A stretch of DNA of 64,000 nucleotides from Streptomyces sp. SCUT-3. GTDB lineage: Bacteria; Actinomycetota; Actinomycetes; Streptomycetales; Streptomycetaceae. The DNA is taken from NCBI RefSeq assembly GCF_014083985.1, contig NZ_CP046907.1:2956001-3020000 (forward strand), given 5' to 3'. Position numbers and translations under genes: made by a program. Positions 1 through 7,355 of this stretch are shown here, piece after piece. Position 1 is the stretch's first letter, and the number at the start of each line of letters is the position of its first letter. The notes under the pieces were generated by a model that made no database searches, was not told the DNA's origin, and saw only the letters and a program-made list of their open reading frames with translations.

Positions 1-75
1 GTGGCACCCAAGGCGCGGGAGGAACTGAGCGCGCGCCTGGCCGTGAAGAACAACAACAGCCGGGTCGGCCTGTGA
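1..75 (+). CDS. 3' end of an unidentified protein, cut by the window edge
   Basis: Only 24 codons are visible, ending in NNNSRVGL and a TGA stop. A GTG stands at base 1 but the gene may well begin upstream of the window. The stop overlaps the ATG of the next gene (TGATG), so this reading frame is very probably the preceding member of the operon that runs to the acetyltransferase gene. Too little is visible to name a family. Confidence 0.5.
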   Translation: MAPKAREELSARLAVKNNNSRVGL

Positions 76-314
76 TGCGCGTCATCGGCCGGTACGTCGG
101 CGTCCTCCTCGGAGACGTGATCACGATCGGCGGAAACCCGCACGCCGTGACGAACGTGCGGCGGGTCGCGGGCGGGCGAAAGGTCCTGGAGTTCGCCGAC
201 GGCAACGTCTACGTCCTGGGCCCTTCGCTTCCCATCCAGGTCATGCGGACGTCGCGGACGCCGGTGCGGCTCGTGGCCGGACGAGACGGACTCGCCCGCG
301 TGGCCCTGTCCTGA
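75..314 (+). CDS. small hypothetical protein, 79 aa
   Basis: Not recognised. A 79-residue product rich in beta-branched residues with a pattern of short beta strands (VGVLLGDVITIGG, KVLEFADGNVYVLG), suggesting a small all-beta, SH3-like fold; that is inference from composition only. The ATG overlaps the stop of the preceding frame in a TGATG arrangement, which favours it over the GTG one codon upstream. It lies 27 bases before the zinc-knuckle gene and is probably cotranscribed with the radical SAM gene. No signal peptide or membrane segment is visible. It could be a leader-binding or scaffold protein for the peptide encoded downstream, but nothing in the sequence proves it. Confidence 0.6.
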   Translation: MRVIGRYVGVLLGDVITIGGNPHAVTNVRRVAGGRKVLEFADGNVYVLGPSLPIQVMRTSRTPVRLVAGRDGLARVALS

Positions 315-341
315 TCCTTCTTCTGCACGGAGGTTCCCTGC

Positions 342-545
342 GTGGCAACTGCACCATCCGCTCTGACCCAGTGCCCTCTCCCTCCTCGCAACGAGAGCTG
401 CGGGGACTGCGGCGGCAGCGGTGTCGACTCGTCCGGCAAGAGCTGCGGCACCTGCAACGGGCTCGGCGAGATCTACTGCCGCGTCGCCGACCGCCAGGGC
501 GTACGCGTGCCGTCGCGCTTCTCGATCCGGAAGGAATACCACTGA
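342..545 (+). CDS. small Cys/Gly zinc-knuckle protein (DnaJ-type CxxCxGxG repeats), 67 aa
   Basis: A 67-residue protein holding two copies of a CxxCxGxG-like motif, CGDCGGSG and CGTCNGLG, the pattern that binds zinc in the central domain of DnaJ; two copies are enough for one zinc site. The rest of DnaJ (J domain, C-terminal domain) is absent. The GTG start is preceded by a strong GGAGGT at 329-334 with 7-base spacing. The TGA stop overlaps the ATG of the radical SAM gene (TGATG), so the two are translationally coupled. A plausible role is binding the precursor peptide or chaperoning the enzyme or its iron-sulphur clusters; this is inferred from position only. Confidence 0.75.
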   Translation: MATAPSALTQCPLPPRNESCGDCGGSGVDSSGKSCGTCNGLGEIYCRVADRQGVRVPSRFSIRKEYH

Positions 546-1669
546 TGGCCCACGCTCTGATCGCCTCCCCGTTCCTTGACGGGCATCTGCTCCTCAAGCC
601 TGGTGCCAGGGCTGGGGCTCGCATCCCCGCCGACCACTACGAGGGCCTGCGGCAGGCCGCTGCCGACGGTGAGGTCCTGCCCACCTGGGCGGTGCAGACC
701 GCATCCGACGTGTGGGGCATCGACCTGAACGGCCGGCCCGCGCAGGGCACGGTGCTGGTGCGCGAGCCGTCCCCGTACGGCTACTGCCGGGCCTCGTGGG
801 AGATCAACCTCGGTTGCAACTTCGGCTGCAAGCACTGCTACCTCGGCGAGCGCCCCTTCTCCGGCCTCGACTGGGAGGACAAGGTGCGGCTGCTGGACAT
901 CATGCGCGAGGCTGGCGTCCTCTGGCTCCAGATCACGGGCGGTGAGCCCACCATGGATCCGGACTTCCAGGGTGCCTACCGGTACGCCTGGCAGGCCGGG
1001 ATGATGCTCACCATCTCCACGAACGGCTCGCTGCTCTGGCGGCCGGACCTCCTCAAGCTCTTCCGGGACTCTCCGCCGTACCGCCTGGTGGTCAGCATGT
1101 ACGGGGCGAGCGAGGAGTCCTTCGACGCGCTCACCCAGCGCCGTGGTGCGTGGAAGGCGTTCCGGCGCGGTATGGACGCCGCACGCGAGGCGGGCTTGCC
1201 CCTGCGTATCAACGTCGTGGTGACGGAGGACAACGCCTCCGAGGCGGACGAGATGGCTGCCCTCGCCAATGAGTGGAACGTCGAGAACCACGCCTACACG
1301 AACATGACGCCCACGATCTATGGCGGCGGCGAACCGCTCCTTGCTCAGTCCGCCGCGCATCTGCGGCAGCGCAAGGCGTTCGCCGGCTGCAACGCGGGAC
1401 ACACCTTCTTCCACGCCGACCCGCACGCCAAGGTGTCGATCTGCAAGGTCGGCCGAGACGACCAGATCGACCTCATGGCCGAAGGCATCGACGGCCTCAC
1501 CCGGCTCGGCGCCATCGCCGACCACCTCATGCTTCGCACCGGAGGGTGCGAGGGCTGCGCCCTGTCCGGCACCTGCCGGGTCTGCCGCCCCCTGGCCAAG
1601 CACTACCAGGAGGCGAAGGCGCCGCTGCACAGCTACTGCCGGCACGGAGACAAGGAGAACGCCTCATGA
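545..1669 (+). CDS. radical SAM / SPASM-type peptide-modifying enzyme, 374 aa
   Basis: Residues 91-98 read CNFGCKHC, the CX3CX2C motif that binds the S-adenosylmethionine [4Fe-4S] cluster, followed by an ITGGEPT stretch (the GGE motif contacting SAM). The C-terminal part carries a Cys-rich region (AGCN, SICKVG, CEGCALSGTCRVC, final SYC) typical of SPASM/twitch auxiliary-cluster domains found in RiPP maturases and anaerobic sulfatase maturases. The first 80 residues have no obvious winged-helix peptide-recognition element. The ATG overlaps the zinc-knuckle stop, and its own stop overlaps the ATG of the 54-aa peptide (ATGA). The family assignment is firm. The substrate is inferred to be the adjacent peptide. 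Confidence 0.88.
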   Translation: MAHALIASPFLDGHLLLKPGARAGARIPADHYEGLRQAAADGEVLPTWAVQTASDVWGIDLNGRPAQGTVLVREPSPYGYCRASWEINLGCNFGCKHCYLGERPFSGLDWEDKVRLLDIMREAGVLWLQITGGEPTMDPDFQGAYRYAWQAGMMLTISTNGSLLWRPDLLKLFRDSPPYRLVVSMYGASEESFDALTQRRGAWKAFRRGMDAAREAGLPLRINVVVTEDNASEADEMAALANEWNVENHAYTNMTPTIYGGGEPLLAQSAAHLRQRKAFAGCNAGHTFFHADPHAKVSICKVGRDDQIDLMAEGIDGLTRLGAIADHLMLRTGGCEGCALSGTCRVCRPLAKHYQEAKAPLHSYCRHGDKENAS

Positions 1670-1830
1670 CCCCGCCCGTACCGGTGACCATCCTCCCCAG
1701 CCCGCCGGCCTCGGCGCGCCGCGCGGCCCCGCCCGTCGCCGCTTCGGCGGTCACCGCCGTCCTGGACCTGGACGTGGTCGTGGAGAGCGCGGAATGCTCC
1801 TGCGATGCCGGTGACGACAACCCCCACTAA
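1666..1830 (+). CDS. candidate RiPP precursor peptide, 54 aa, C-terminal CSCDAGDDNPH
   Basis: A short frame whose ATG overlaps the radical SAM stop (ATGA) and is preceded by AAGGAG at 1652-1657 with 8-base spacing, so its translation is well supported. Residues 1-32 are rich in Pro, Ala and Val; residues 33-43 read LDLDVVVESAE, which resembles the FxLD/FNLD leader boxes of lanthipeptide-type precursors; the last 11 residues are CSCDAGDDNPH. Cysteines occur only in this tail (C44, C46). There is no dehydratase or cyclase gene nearby, so thioether or C-C crosslinks made by the radical SAM enzyme are more likely than lanthionines. Role is inferred from position and layout; no known RiPP class is recognised with certainty. 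Confidence 0.65.
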   Translation: MTPPVPVTILPSPPASARRAAPPVAASAVTAVLDLDVVVESAECSCDAGDDNPH

Positions 1831-1918
1831 CCGACAGAATCCGATCGGTTCCGCTCAGGCCCTGGCGTATTCGCGTCGGGGCCTGAGGCCTGGCCGACCG
1901 ACCGTTAAGGTGCCGCTC

Positions 1919-2788
1919 ATGTTTTTCCGCTGGGACTGGCTCCGGCCCGTATTGACCGCGCCGATCGTGCCGACTCTCGGCCCCGTCCACCCCCACGTCC
2001 TCACCGTGGATCTCTTCGAGGACACGCTGCGGGCGGCCGTCGCTGATTGTTCCTTCCTGCACTACGACAAGGATCGGCGTTGGAGCAGTGAGAAGGACGA
2101 GACGGTTCTTTGTGGCGACGTGGTCCACCAGTCCGATCACACCCTCATCCCCACGCTGACCCGACGCGGACGTGGCACCGTCAAGGTCTTCGCCTACGGG
2201 CACCGTGACAGCGTCGTGGACGATGCGGCCGAACTGTCTGCGAAGCTCGCCGTCGTGCATGACGTGGTCAACGCGAGGGTCGTGCGCCCGCTCGGTCCTG
2301 AAACCGGATTCCCGCGCGGCACCCGCATCCAGCTTCAGGACTTCACCGCCCGCCCCTGCCCCGATCCTGGCGGCCCGGTCCGGCCCGTCACCGACTGGCC
2401 GGACGCTGTGCAAGAGACCTTTGCCCCGTTCGCCTCGGTCATGGCCGCCGATGGCCTGGCCTTCCTTCATGGGCGGATGCAGGCCGGCCGGTGCGGCCCG
2501 GTCCTCGCTGCCGCCGTGGACGGTCGCATCGTGGGCGCGATCGGCCCGATGGAAGTGCGCCCCGACGCGGTCGGCTGCCCCCAGCTCATGCCCCAGTACT
2601 TCGCCGTCCTGCCCGAGGCGCGGGGGCAGGGCCTCGGGCGTGTTCTGTGGCGGGCTGCGATGCACTGGGGTCAGTCCCATGGAGCCGCTTACCAGCTCCT
2701 GCAGACCGAGGTCGGTGGTCCCTCCGACAGGCTGTGCCGGTCCGAAGGGCTGACCTCCCTCGGCTTCAGCCACACCACACGGCCGTAG
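1919..2788 (+). CDS. GNAT-family N-acetyltransferase with long N-terminal extension, 289 aa
   Basis: The last third contains a GNAT fold: a VAAIVGAIGP-like strand region, then YFAVLPEARGQGLGRVLW, in which RGQGLG is the Q/RxxGxG/A acetyl-CoA pyrophosphate-binding loop (about residues 233-240). The first 150 residues are not recognised. An ATG with TAAGG 8 bases upstream is chosen; the frame is open further upstream, overlapping the peptide gene, but that extension has no ribosome site and would read MPVTTTPTNRQ. The gene follows the putative peptide gene by 88 bases in the same direction, so it may acetylate the mature peptide, either as a tailoring step or as self-protection. It could also be an unrelated acetyltransferase. 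Confidence 0.75.
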   Translation: MFFRWDWLRPVLTAPIVPTLGPVHPHVLTVDLFEDTLRAAVADCSFLHYDKDRRWSSEKDETVLCGDVVHQSDHTLIPTLTRRGRGTVKVFAYGHRDSVVDDAAELSAKLAVVHDVVNARVVRPLGPETGFPRGTRIQLQDFTARPCPDPGGPVRPVTDWPDAVQETFAPFASVMAADGLAFLHGRMQAGRCGPVLAAAVDGRIVGAIGPMEVRPDAVGCPQLMPQYFAVLPEARGQGLGRVLWRAAMHWGQSHGAAYQLLQTEVGGPSDRLCRSEGLTSLGFSHTTRP

Positions 2789-2829
2789 TGGGATCGCGGC
2801 CTGACCCAGGACAACGAAAGACCGGACTG

Positions 2830-2991
2830 AACCGCCGTGAGCACGGCGGCGACCTGTCGGCGGCCGCCGGTGCGGGTACGGGCGAGGGGGACGGGGCCGA
2901 CGGTGTCCTCGATCCCGAGGCCGGGATGCGCCTGAAGTCGGAGGAGTTCGCCGCCAACGGCAACCGCGTCTACCTGCCGCTGGCCGACTGA
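2830..2991 (+). pseudogene. possible 3' remnant of a truncated gene
   Basis: Between the acetyltransferase stop and the following hairpin, one frame reads into DPEAGMRLKSEEF and ends NRVYLPLAD before TGA, a composition typical of a genuine protein C terminus, but no start codon with a ribosome site precedes it. It is followed directly by a strong terminator-like hairpin. I read it as the tail of a gene whose front was removed when the upstream operon arrived; the family is unknown. It could also be chance. Confidence 0.35.
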
Positions 2992-2997
2992 GCGCAC

Positions 2998-3044
2998 GGA
3001 CCGGGGAGCGGCCGGCCGTAGCCGGTGCCGGCCGCCCCCGGTCC
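2998..3044. terminator. long hairpin between convergent units
   Basis: A 19-base arm at 2998-3016 pairs with 3027-3044 over 18 bases with a single bulged base, loop of 10 bases. It sits just after the gene remnant and 10 bases before the stop of the convergent lysozyme gene, so it can terminate from both sides. No U-run, as usual in Streptomyces. Confidence 0.7.
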
Positions 3045-3054
3045 GCCGTGCGGG

Positions 3055-4230
3055 TCAGCCGCCGATCAGGGTCTGCCAGGTGAGGGGGCCGACGATGCCG
3101 TCGGCGGTCAGGCCGTGGCTGCTCTGGAACGAGGTGACCGCGGAGGTCGTCGCGGGGCCGAAGCTCCCGTCCACGGTGAGGGAGTAGCCGTGGGCCTTCA
3201 GCTGGACCTGGGCGGCCTTGACCGCGCTGCCGGTGGAGCCGCTCTTCACGGTGCTGATCAGCTTCGCCCAGGTGGCCGGGCCGACGATGCCGTCGGCGGT
3301 CAGGCCGTTGGCGGACTGGAAGGCGGTGACCTGCGACACCGTCGCCGGGCCGTAGCTGCCGTCCGCGGTGGTGGAGTACCCGCGGGAGGTGAGCAGGTGC
3401 TGCGCCGCGGTGACGTCCGCGCCGGTGCTGCCGGACTTGATCACCGGCCAGGACGGGGTCGGGGCGGAGCCGCCCAGGTTGGCCATGGCGCGCAGTTCGG
3501 TGAGCGTGCCGCGGAAGACGTTGCGGTCGACGTTGCCGGTTATCCCCGGGACGGAACCGGTGTCGGTGTACTGCCAGAACGACCAGCTCCGGCCCGCGCC
3601 GGGCACGGCCGCCGGCTCGGTCGAGCCGCTTCCGTAGCGGGGCTGCCACAGCGGGGTGGTCGAGAAGATGCTGCCGTCGCCGGCCAGGCAGTCGTCGACG
3701 AAGTACTTGGAGGTGTAGACGATCGGAGTGACCCCGAAGGCCGACTTCACCTTGCTGATGAAGGTGCTGATCTGGGAGGTCGTCGCGTAGGTCGGGCAGG
3801 CCCCGCTGTTGTGCTCCAGGTCCACCACCGGCGGCAGTTGGCCCGCCGCCTTGCCGGTGTAGCCCTGGCCGCGCAGGGTGTTGACGAAGTGGTCGGCCTG
3901 CGCGGAGCCGGTGCCCTCGGAGTAGAAGTGGTAGCCCGAGTTCATCAGCCCGGCCGCGGACGCGGCGGCGAAGTCCTGTGCGAAGTAGGGGTCGACCCAG
4001 CTGGTGCCCTGGGTGGCCTTGTGGAAGACGAACGACTCCCCGGAGGCGGCGACGCTGCTCCAGTTGATCGCCGAACCGTGGTTGTGGCGGCTGGTGTCGA
4101 TGCCGCGGACGCTGTAGGTGCTCGGGTCGGCCGCGGCCGCCGGCGCCGTGCCTGCGAGGCCGGACGCGACGACCGCCGCGGTGAGTACTGCGGCGGAGCG
4201 TGCGGACAGGCGCCTGAGGGGGGTGGGCAT
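3055..4230 (-). CDS. secreted GH25 lysozyme with two C-terminal peptidoglycan-binding domains
   Basis: A 391-aa product. Residues 1-35 are a Sec/Tat-like signal peptide (RRLSARSAAVLTAAVVASG ending APAAAAD). Residues 40-235 form a glycoside hydrolase family 25 domain: GIDTSRHN supplies the first catalytic Asp and VVDLEHNSG the Asp-x-Glu. Two PG_binding_1 repeats follow (about 255-315 and 325-391), each containing DGIVGPxTW. It should cleave the MurNAc-GlcNAc bond of peptidoglycan outside the cell, in wall remodelling or attack on other bacteria. The ATG at 4230 is preceded by GGAGGAAG. A longer in-frame start exists upstream but would spoil the signal peptide. Monocistronic. Confidence 0.9.
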   Translation of the reverse strand: MPTPLRRLSARSAAVLTAAVVASGLAGTAPAAAADPSTYSVRGIDTSRHNHGSAINWSSVAASGESFVFHKATQGTSWVDPYFAQDFAAASAAGLMNSGYHFYSEGTGSAQADHFVNTLRGQGYTGKAAGQLPPVVDLEHNSGACPTYATTSQISTFISKVKSAFGVTPIVYTSKYFVDDCLAGDGSIFSTTPLWQPRYGSGSTEPAAVPGAGRSWSFWQYTDTGSVPGITGNVDRNVFRGTLTELRAMANLGGSAPTPSWPVIKSGSTGADVTAAQHLLTSRGYSTTADGSYGPATVSQVTAFQSANGLTADGIVGPATWAKLISTVKSGSTGSAVKAAQVQLKAHGYSLTVDGSFGPATTSAVTSFQSSHGLTADGIVGPLTWQTLIGG

Positions 4231-4588
4231 GGGCTTCCTCCGGTCGGGCCCCGCCCCCTCCGCTGATGTCGTTCCTTCTTCGCAAGGGAGTTGACGAGGC
4301 GTCGGGTGCTGTCGGCAGGGGATGTGCGCCGACTGCCGCGACGATGATTCCGGAACCGCGACCCGGGCGGTAGAGAGAACGGCCTCTTTTTCTACGCGCA
4401 TTGAACGGAGCCCGCACCGCCTGCCGGACTTCTGGCGACATGGCCGGCGAACCGGCGAACCGGCGGCCGGCAGCCGGCCGCCGACAGCCGGTGAAGCGGC
4501 AGGCCGAAGGACCGGCGGTCGGCCGGGACGCGGCAGGCCGAGGGGCGGCAGGTTGAAACGCGGCGGGCCGAGGGGCGGCCCGCCGCGT
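4231..4588. other. intergenic stretch with GC-rich short repeats
   Basis: 358 bases upstream of the lysozyme gene and downstream of the phosphatase gene. The lysozyme-proximal half presumably holds its promoter. From about 4440 to 4560 it is a patchwork of imperfect GGCCG/ACCGGCG repeats, ending in the terminator hairpin listed separately. No gene is seen. Confidence 0.5.
4559..4587 (-). terminator. perfect 11-bp hairpin after the phosphatase gene
   Basis: CGCGGCGGGCC at 4559-4569 and GGCCCGCCGCG at 4577-4587 form a perfect stem with a 7-base loop, one base beyond the stop codon of the minus-strand phosphatase gene. Confidence 0.75.
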
Positions 4589-5662
4589 CTACCCGAGGTC
4601 CGCCCCGCCGTCGGACAGGGGGAGCCGGGCGACGAGCAGCCGTCCGTCCATGGTCACGCCGCCGTCCATGGCGACGGCCAGGCCGTCGGCGTAGACGTAG
4701 GGGCCCTCCACCGTGGGCGCCCGGCCGTCCTCCCCGTCCGCGGGCACCTCGCCCCCGGCGTCGCCCACCAGGTAGGGGATGGGGCTGTGGCCGTGGACGA
4801 CCCGCTCGCCGCCGTAGGTCTTGAGCATCTCGCGCACCGCCACGGGGCCGTCCTCGCCGCGGAAGGCGAACCGCTTGGTGAACCTGCGGAACAGCTCCCA
4901 GCACTCGTCGGCGTCGGAGCGCTGGAGGACCCCGGTGACCGCGTCGTTGACCGCGTCGAGGCTGGTGCCGTAGTCGAGGTAGGCGGTGGTGTCGGAGTGC
5001 AGCAGCAGGTGGCCGTCCTCGACGGTGGCGGCGTCCAGCCGCGACATCCACGCGACGTGGTGGTCGCGCAGCCGCTCCATGTCGCCGGGCTGGCCGCCGT
5101 TGAGCCGCCAGGCCGCGAGGAACGAGGCGGTGCCTGCCCCGGAGTCGACCGGCGTGTCGCCGAAGCGCCTGGCGCCGAGCAGGAGCAGTTCGTGATTGCC
5201 CATCAGCGCCTTGGCGTAGCCCCCGGAGGCCGCGGCCTCCGCGGACAGCTGCATGACCAGGTCGATGACGCCGACGCCGTCGGGGCCGCGGTCGGTGAAG
5301 TCGCCGAGGAACCACAGGCGGGCGTTGCCGGCGCACCAGTGGCCCTCGTCGTCGACCAGGTTCTGCTCCCGCAGCGCCCGGAGCAGTTCGTCGAGGTAGC
5401 CGTGCACGTCCCCGACGACGTACAGCGGGCCCGGGGCGGGGGGCGTCTCGGCGCCGCGCTCGACGGAGGGCGCCTCCTCCTGCCCGGGCCGGCCGTCCGC
5501 CGCGTCCTCCGGCGGCAGCGACACCACCGGCAGGTCGCGCTCGGTCGGTGTCCAGTCCTCCGGCACCAGGCGCGTGTCGCGCTGGGTCGGTGTGTACGAC
5601 GCCGCCGGCCGCCAGGCCGCAGCGCTTCCCGTCACGGGTCCTTGACCGGCCCCCTGAGTCAT
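4589..5662 (-). CDS. calcineurin-like metallophosphoesterase, 357 aa
   Basis: Contains the ordered metal-binding motifs of the calcineurin-like phosphoesterase superfamily: GDVHG (about residue 84), GDFTDRG, GNHE and a later VHGHSP, as in bacterial PPP-type Ser/Thr phosphatases and diadenosine tetraphosphatases. A Pro/Glu-rich N-terminal tail of about 75 residues precedes the domain. The start ATG at 5662 (MTQGAGQG) has GGAGGGG upstream; the frame extends further without a ribosome site. No membrane segment, so cytoplasmic. It stands alone, ending in a hairpin. Exact substrate cannot be told from sequence. Confidence 0.85.
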   Translation of the reverse strand: MTQGAGQGPVTGSAAAWRPAASYTPTQRDTRLVPEDWTPTERDLPVVSLPPEDAADGRPGQEEAPSVERGAETPPAPGPLYVVGDVHGYLDELLRALREQNLVDDEGHWCAGNARLWFLGDFTDRGPDGVGVIDLVMQLSAEAAASGGYAKALMGNHELLLLGARRFGDTPVDSGAGTASFLAAWRLNGGQPGDMERLRDHHVAWMSRLDAATVEDGHLLLHSDTTAYLDYGTSLDAVNDAVTGVLQRSDADECWELFRRFTKRFAFRGEDGPVAVREMLKTYGGERVVHGHSPIPYLVGDAGGEVPADGEDGRAPTVEGPYVYADGLAVAMDGGVTMDGRLLVARLPLSDGGADLG

Positions 5663-5903
5663 CGACCCCTCCACCATCGCGCGCCGCAGGCTCGTCGGCA
5701 CCGGGGGACCGAGGTGAGCGCTTCCGCCCCGGACCAGTGCCACATGTTCCGCACTGTTCACTGGCCGGTGAAGGGGTCCTCCGGTGTCGTTCGCCCATCA
5801 TAGGAACGACGGTCTTCGCTTGTGAGGCACCCTCGCGACCCTCGTGCGGCACGCCTCGGGCAAATCACACGATAGTCCCCGGCCCGGCGGCGCCGGCCGG
5901 GCC

Positions 5904-7016
5904 TCAGCCGCGTCCGGAGGAGCGGGGAGGGCTCACCGTGGTGCGCGGCGGGCGGCGCTGCGAGGAGGTGCGCACGATCAGGTCGGTGGGCATCACCTGC
6001 TGGACCGGCTGCGCGGACGGCACGCCCTCGATGGCGTCGATGAGCAGTTGGACGACCGAGGTGCCGATCCGGGCGGGTTTGAGCGACAGGGTGGTGACCG
6101 GGGGTTCGGTGGCCGCGTACACGTTGCTCTCGCTGCAGCACACCAATAACAGGTCCTCGGGGACGCGCAGGCCGTAGCGGCGGGCGGCGGCCAGCAGGTC
6201 GGTGCCGTTGGGGTCGAACAGGCCGTAGACCGCGTCGGGCCGGTCGGGGCGGGCGAGCAGCCGGTCGGCGGCGACCGCGCCGGCGCACGGGTCGTGCGCC
6301 GGGTAGGCCTCGTAGACCGGTTCCTGGCCGACCCGCTCGCACCAGCCGAGGTAGGCGGTGGTGGACAGGCGGGTGTAGGTGTCGGTGCTGGTGCCGGTCA
6401 GGAGCCCGATGCGGCGGGCCCCGGCCTCGGAGAGGTGGTCCAGGATGCCCAGCACCGCGGCCTCGTGGTCGTTGTCCACCCAGGCGTGCACGGGGCAGTC
6501 GCCCTGGGGGCGGCCGTCGCTGACGACCGGGATGCCCTGGCGGCTCAGCTCCGCCACCACGGGGTCGTGGTCGGAGGGGTCGACGACCACGGTGCCGTCG
6601 AGTGCGACGTTGCTCCACACGTCGTGCCGCGAGGTGGCGGGGAGGATCACCAGCGCGTAGCCGCGGGCGAGGGCCGCGGAGGTCGCGGCCCTCGCCATCT
6701 CCGCGAAGTAGGGGAACTCGGTGAAGGTGAAGGGTTCGTCCCCGTAGGTGGTCACGGTCAGGCCGATCAGCCCGGAGCGTCCCGTGCGCAGCGTGCGCGC
6801 CGCGGCGGACGGCCGGTAGCCCAGCCGGTCGGCGACCTCGCGGACGTGGCGGCGGGTGGTGTCCGGCAGGCGTCCCTTGCCGTTGAGGGCGTCGGAGACG
6901 GTGGTGATCGAGACGCCGGCCGCCGCGGCCACGTCCCGGATCCCCGCCCGCTCCAGCCGACGGCCGCCGCCCCGTCCCGCGGGGCGGCTCGCATGGTGCT
7001 TCCCAGCTGCTGTCAT
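5904..7016 (-). CDS. LacI-family transcriptional regulator, 370 aa
   Basis: The N-terminal helix-turn-helix is classic LacI (IRDVAAAAGVSITTVSDALNGKGRL, with the hinge helix region SAAARTLRTGRSGLIG), followed by a periplasmic-binding-protein-like sensor domain to the C terminus. A basic Gly/Arg-rich tail of about 35 residues precedes the HTH. The chosen ATG at 7016 has no Shine-Dalgarno; a TACTAT hexamer lies about 9 bases upstream, so a leaderless transcript is possible. It is divergent from the aminotransferase gene. Ligand not predictable, probably a sugar or nucleoside. Confidence 0.88.
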   Translation of the reverse strand: MTAAGKHHASRPAGRGGGRRLERAGIRDVAAAAGVSITTVSDALNGKGRLPDTTRRHVREVADRLGYRPSAAARTLRTGRSGLIGLTVTTYGDEPFTFTEFPYFAEMARAATSAALARGYALVILPATSRHDVWSNVALDGTVVVDPSDHDPVVAELSRQGIPVVSDGRPQGDCPVHAWVDNDHEAAVLGILDHLSEAGARRIGLLTGTSTDTYTRLSTTAYLGWCERVGQEPVYEAYPAHDPCAGAVAADRLLARPDRPDAVYGLFDPNGTDLLAAARRYGLRVPEDLLLVCCSESNVYAATEPPVTTLSLKPARIGTSVVQLLIDAIEGVPSAQPVQQVMPTDLIVRTSSQRRPPRTTVSPPRSSGRG

Positions 7017-7355
7017 GGCGAGCCGATAGTAGGGGGACACGGGGGTGCCGCGGCCGCTCCCGCCCGCCCGGGGCACCGATACGTTTCTGCGCTCCCCGAG
7101 CCCCTCCCCGGCCTCCGGCACGCCGTTGAACTGCGGTTTCCGGTGGACCGGGGCGCATCCGCCGGAAGTGGCCGAGCTTCCGGAACAGGGACGTAAGGGC
7201 ACGTTACGGACTCACTCGTACGAGGGACGCGCACCACGGTGCTCACCACCGGCGCGGGCGGTCGTGCACAGCGCCTCCCGCTCCGCACGCCCTGCCTCGT
7301 AAGGTGTGGAACAGCCGATAGCACCTGCCGAACGGCCGGTCGAGGAGGACCTGAA
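7017..7355. promoter_or_regulatory. divergent promoter region between lacI-type gene and hisC-like gene
   Basis: 339 bases that must hold both divergent promoters. Two inverted repeats stand out: CCGGAAG (7162-7168) with CTTCCGG (7177-7183), spacer 8, and CGTAA (7192-7196) with TTACG (7204-7208), spacer 7. Either could be an operator for the LacI-type protein, although LacI operators usually have an even, central CG palindrome. No small gene is evident. Confidence 0.35.

Noticed and set aside
1666-1830. Peptide as a lanthipeptide of the FxLD family
   Set aside because: Leader motif is similar, but no LanB/LanC-type genes are visible and the tail has almost no Ser/Thr.
4392-5852. Long open frames on the strand opposite or out of phase with the phosphatase gene
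   Set aside because: They mirror the real gene, as is usual at very high GC, and have Arg/Pro/Gly-heavy translations without ribosome sites or known motifs.
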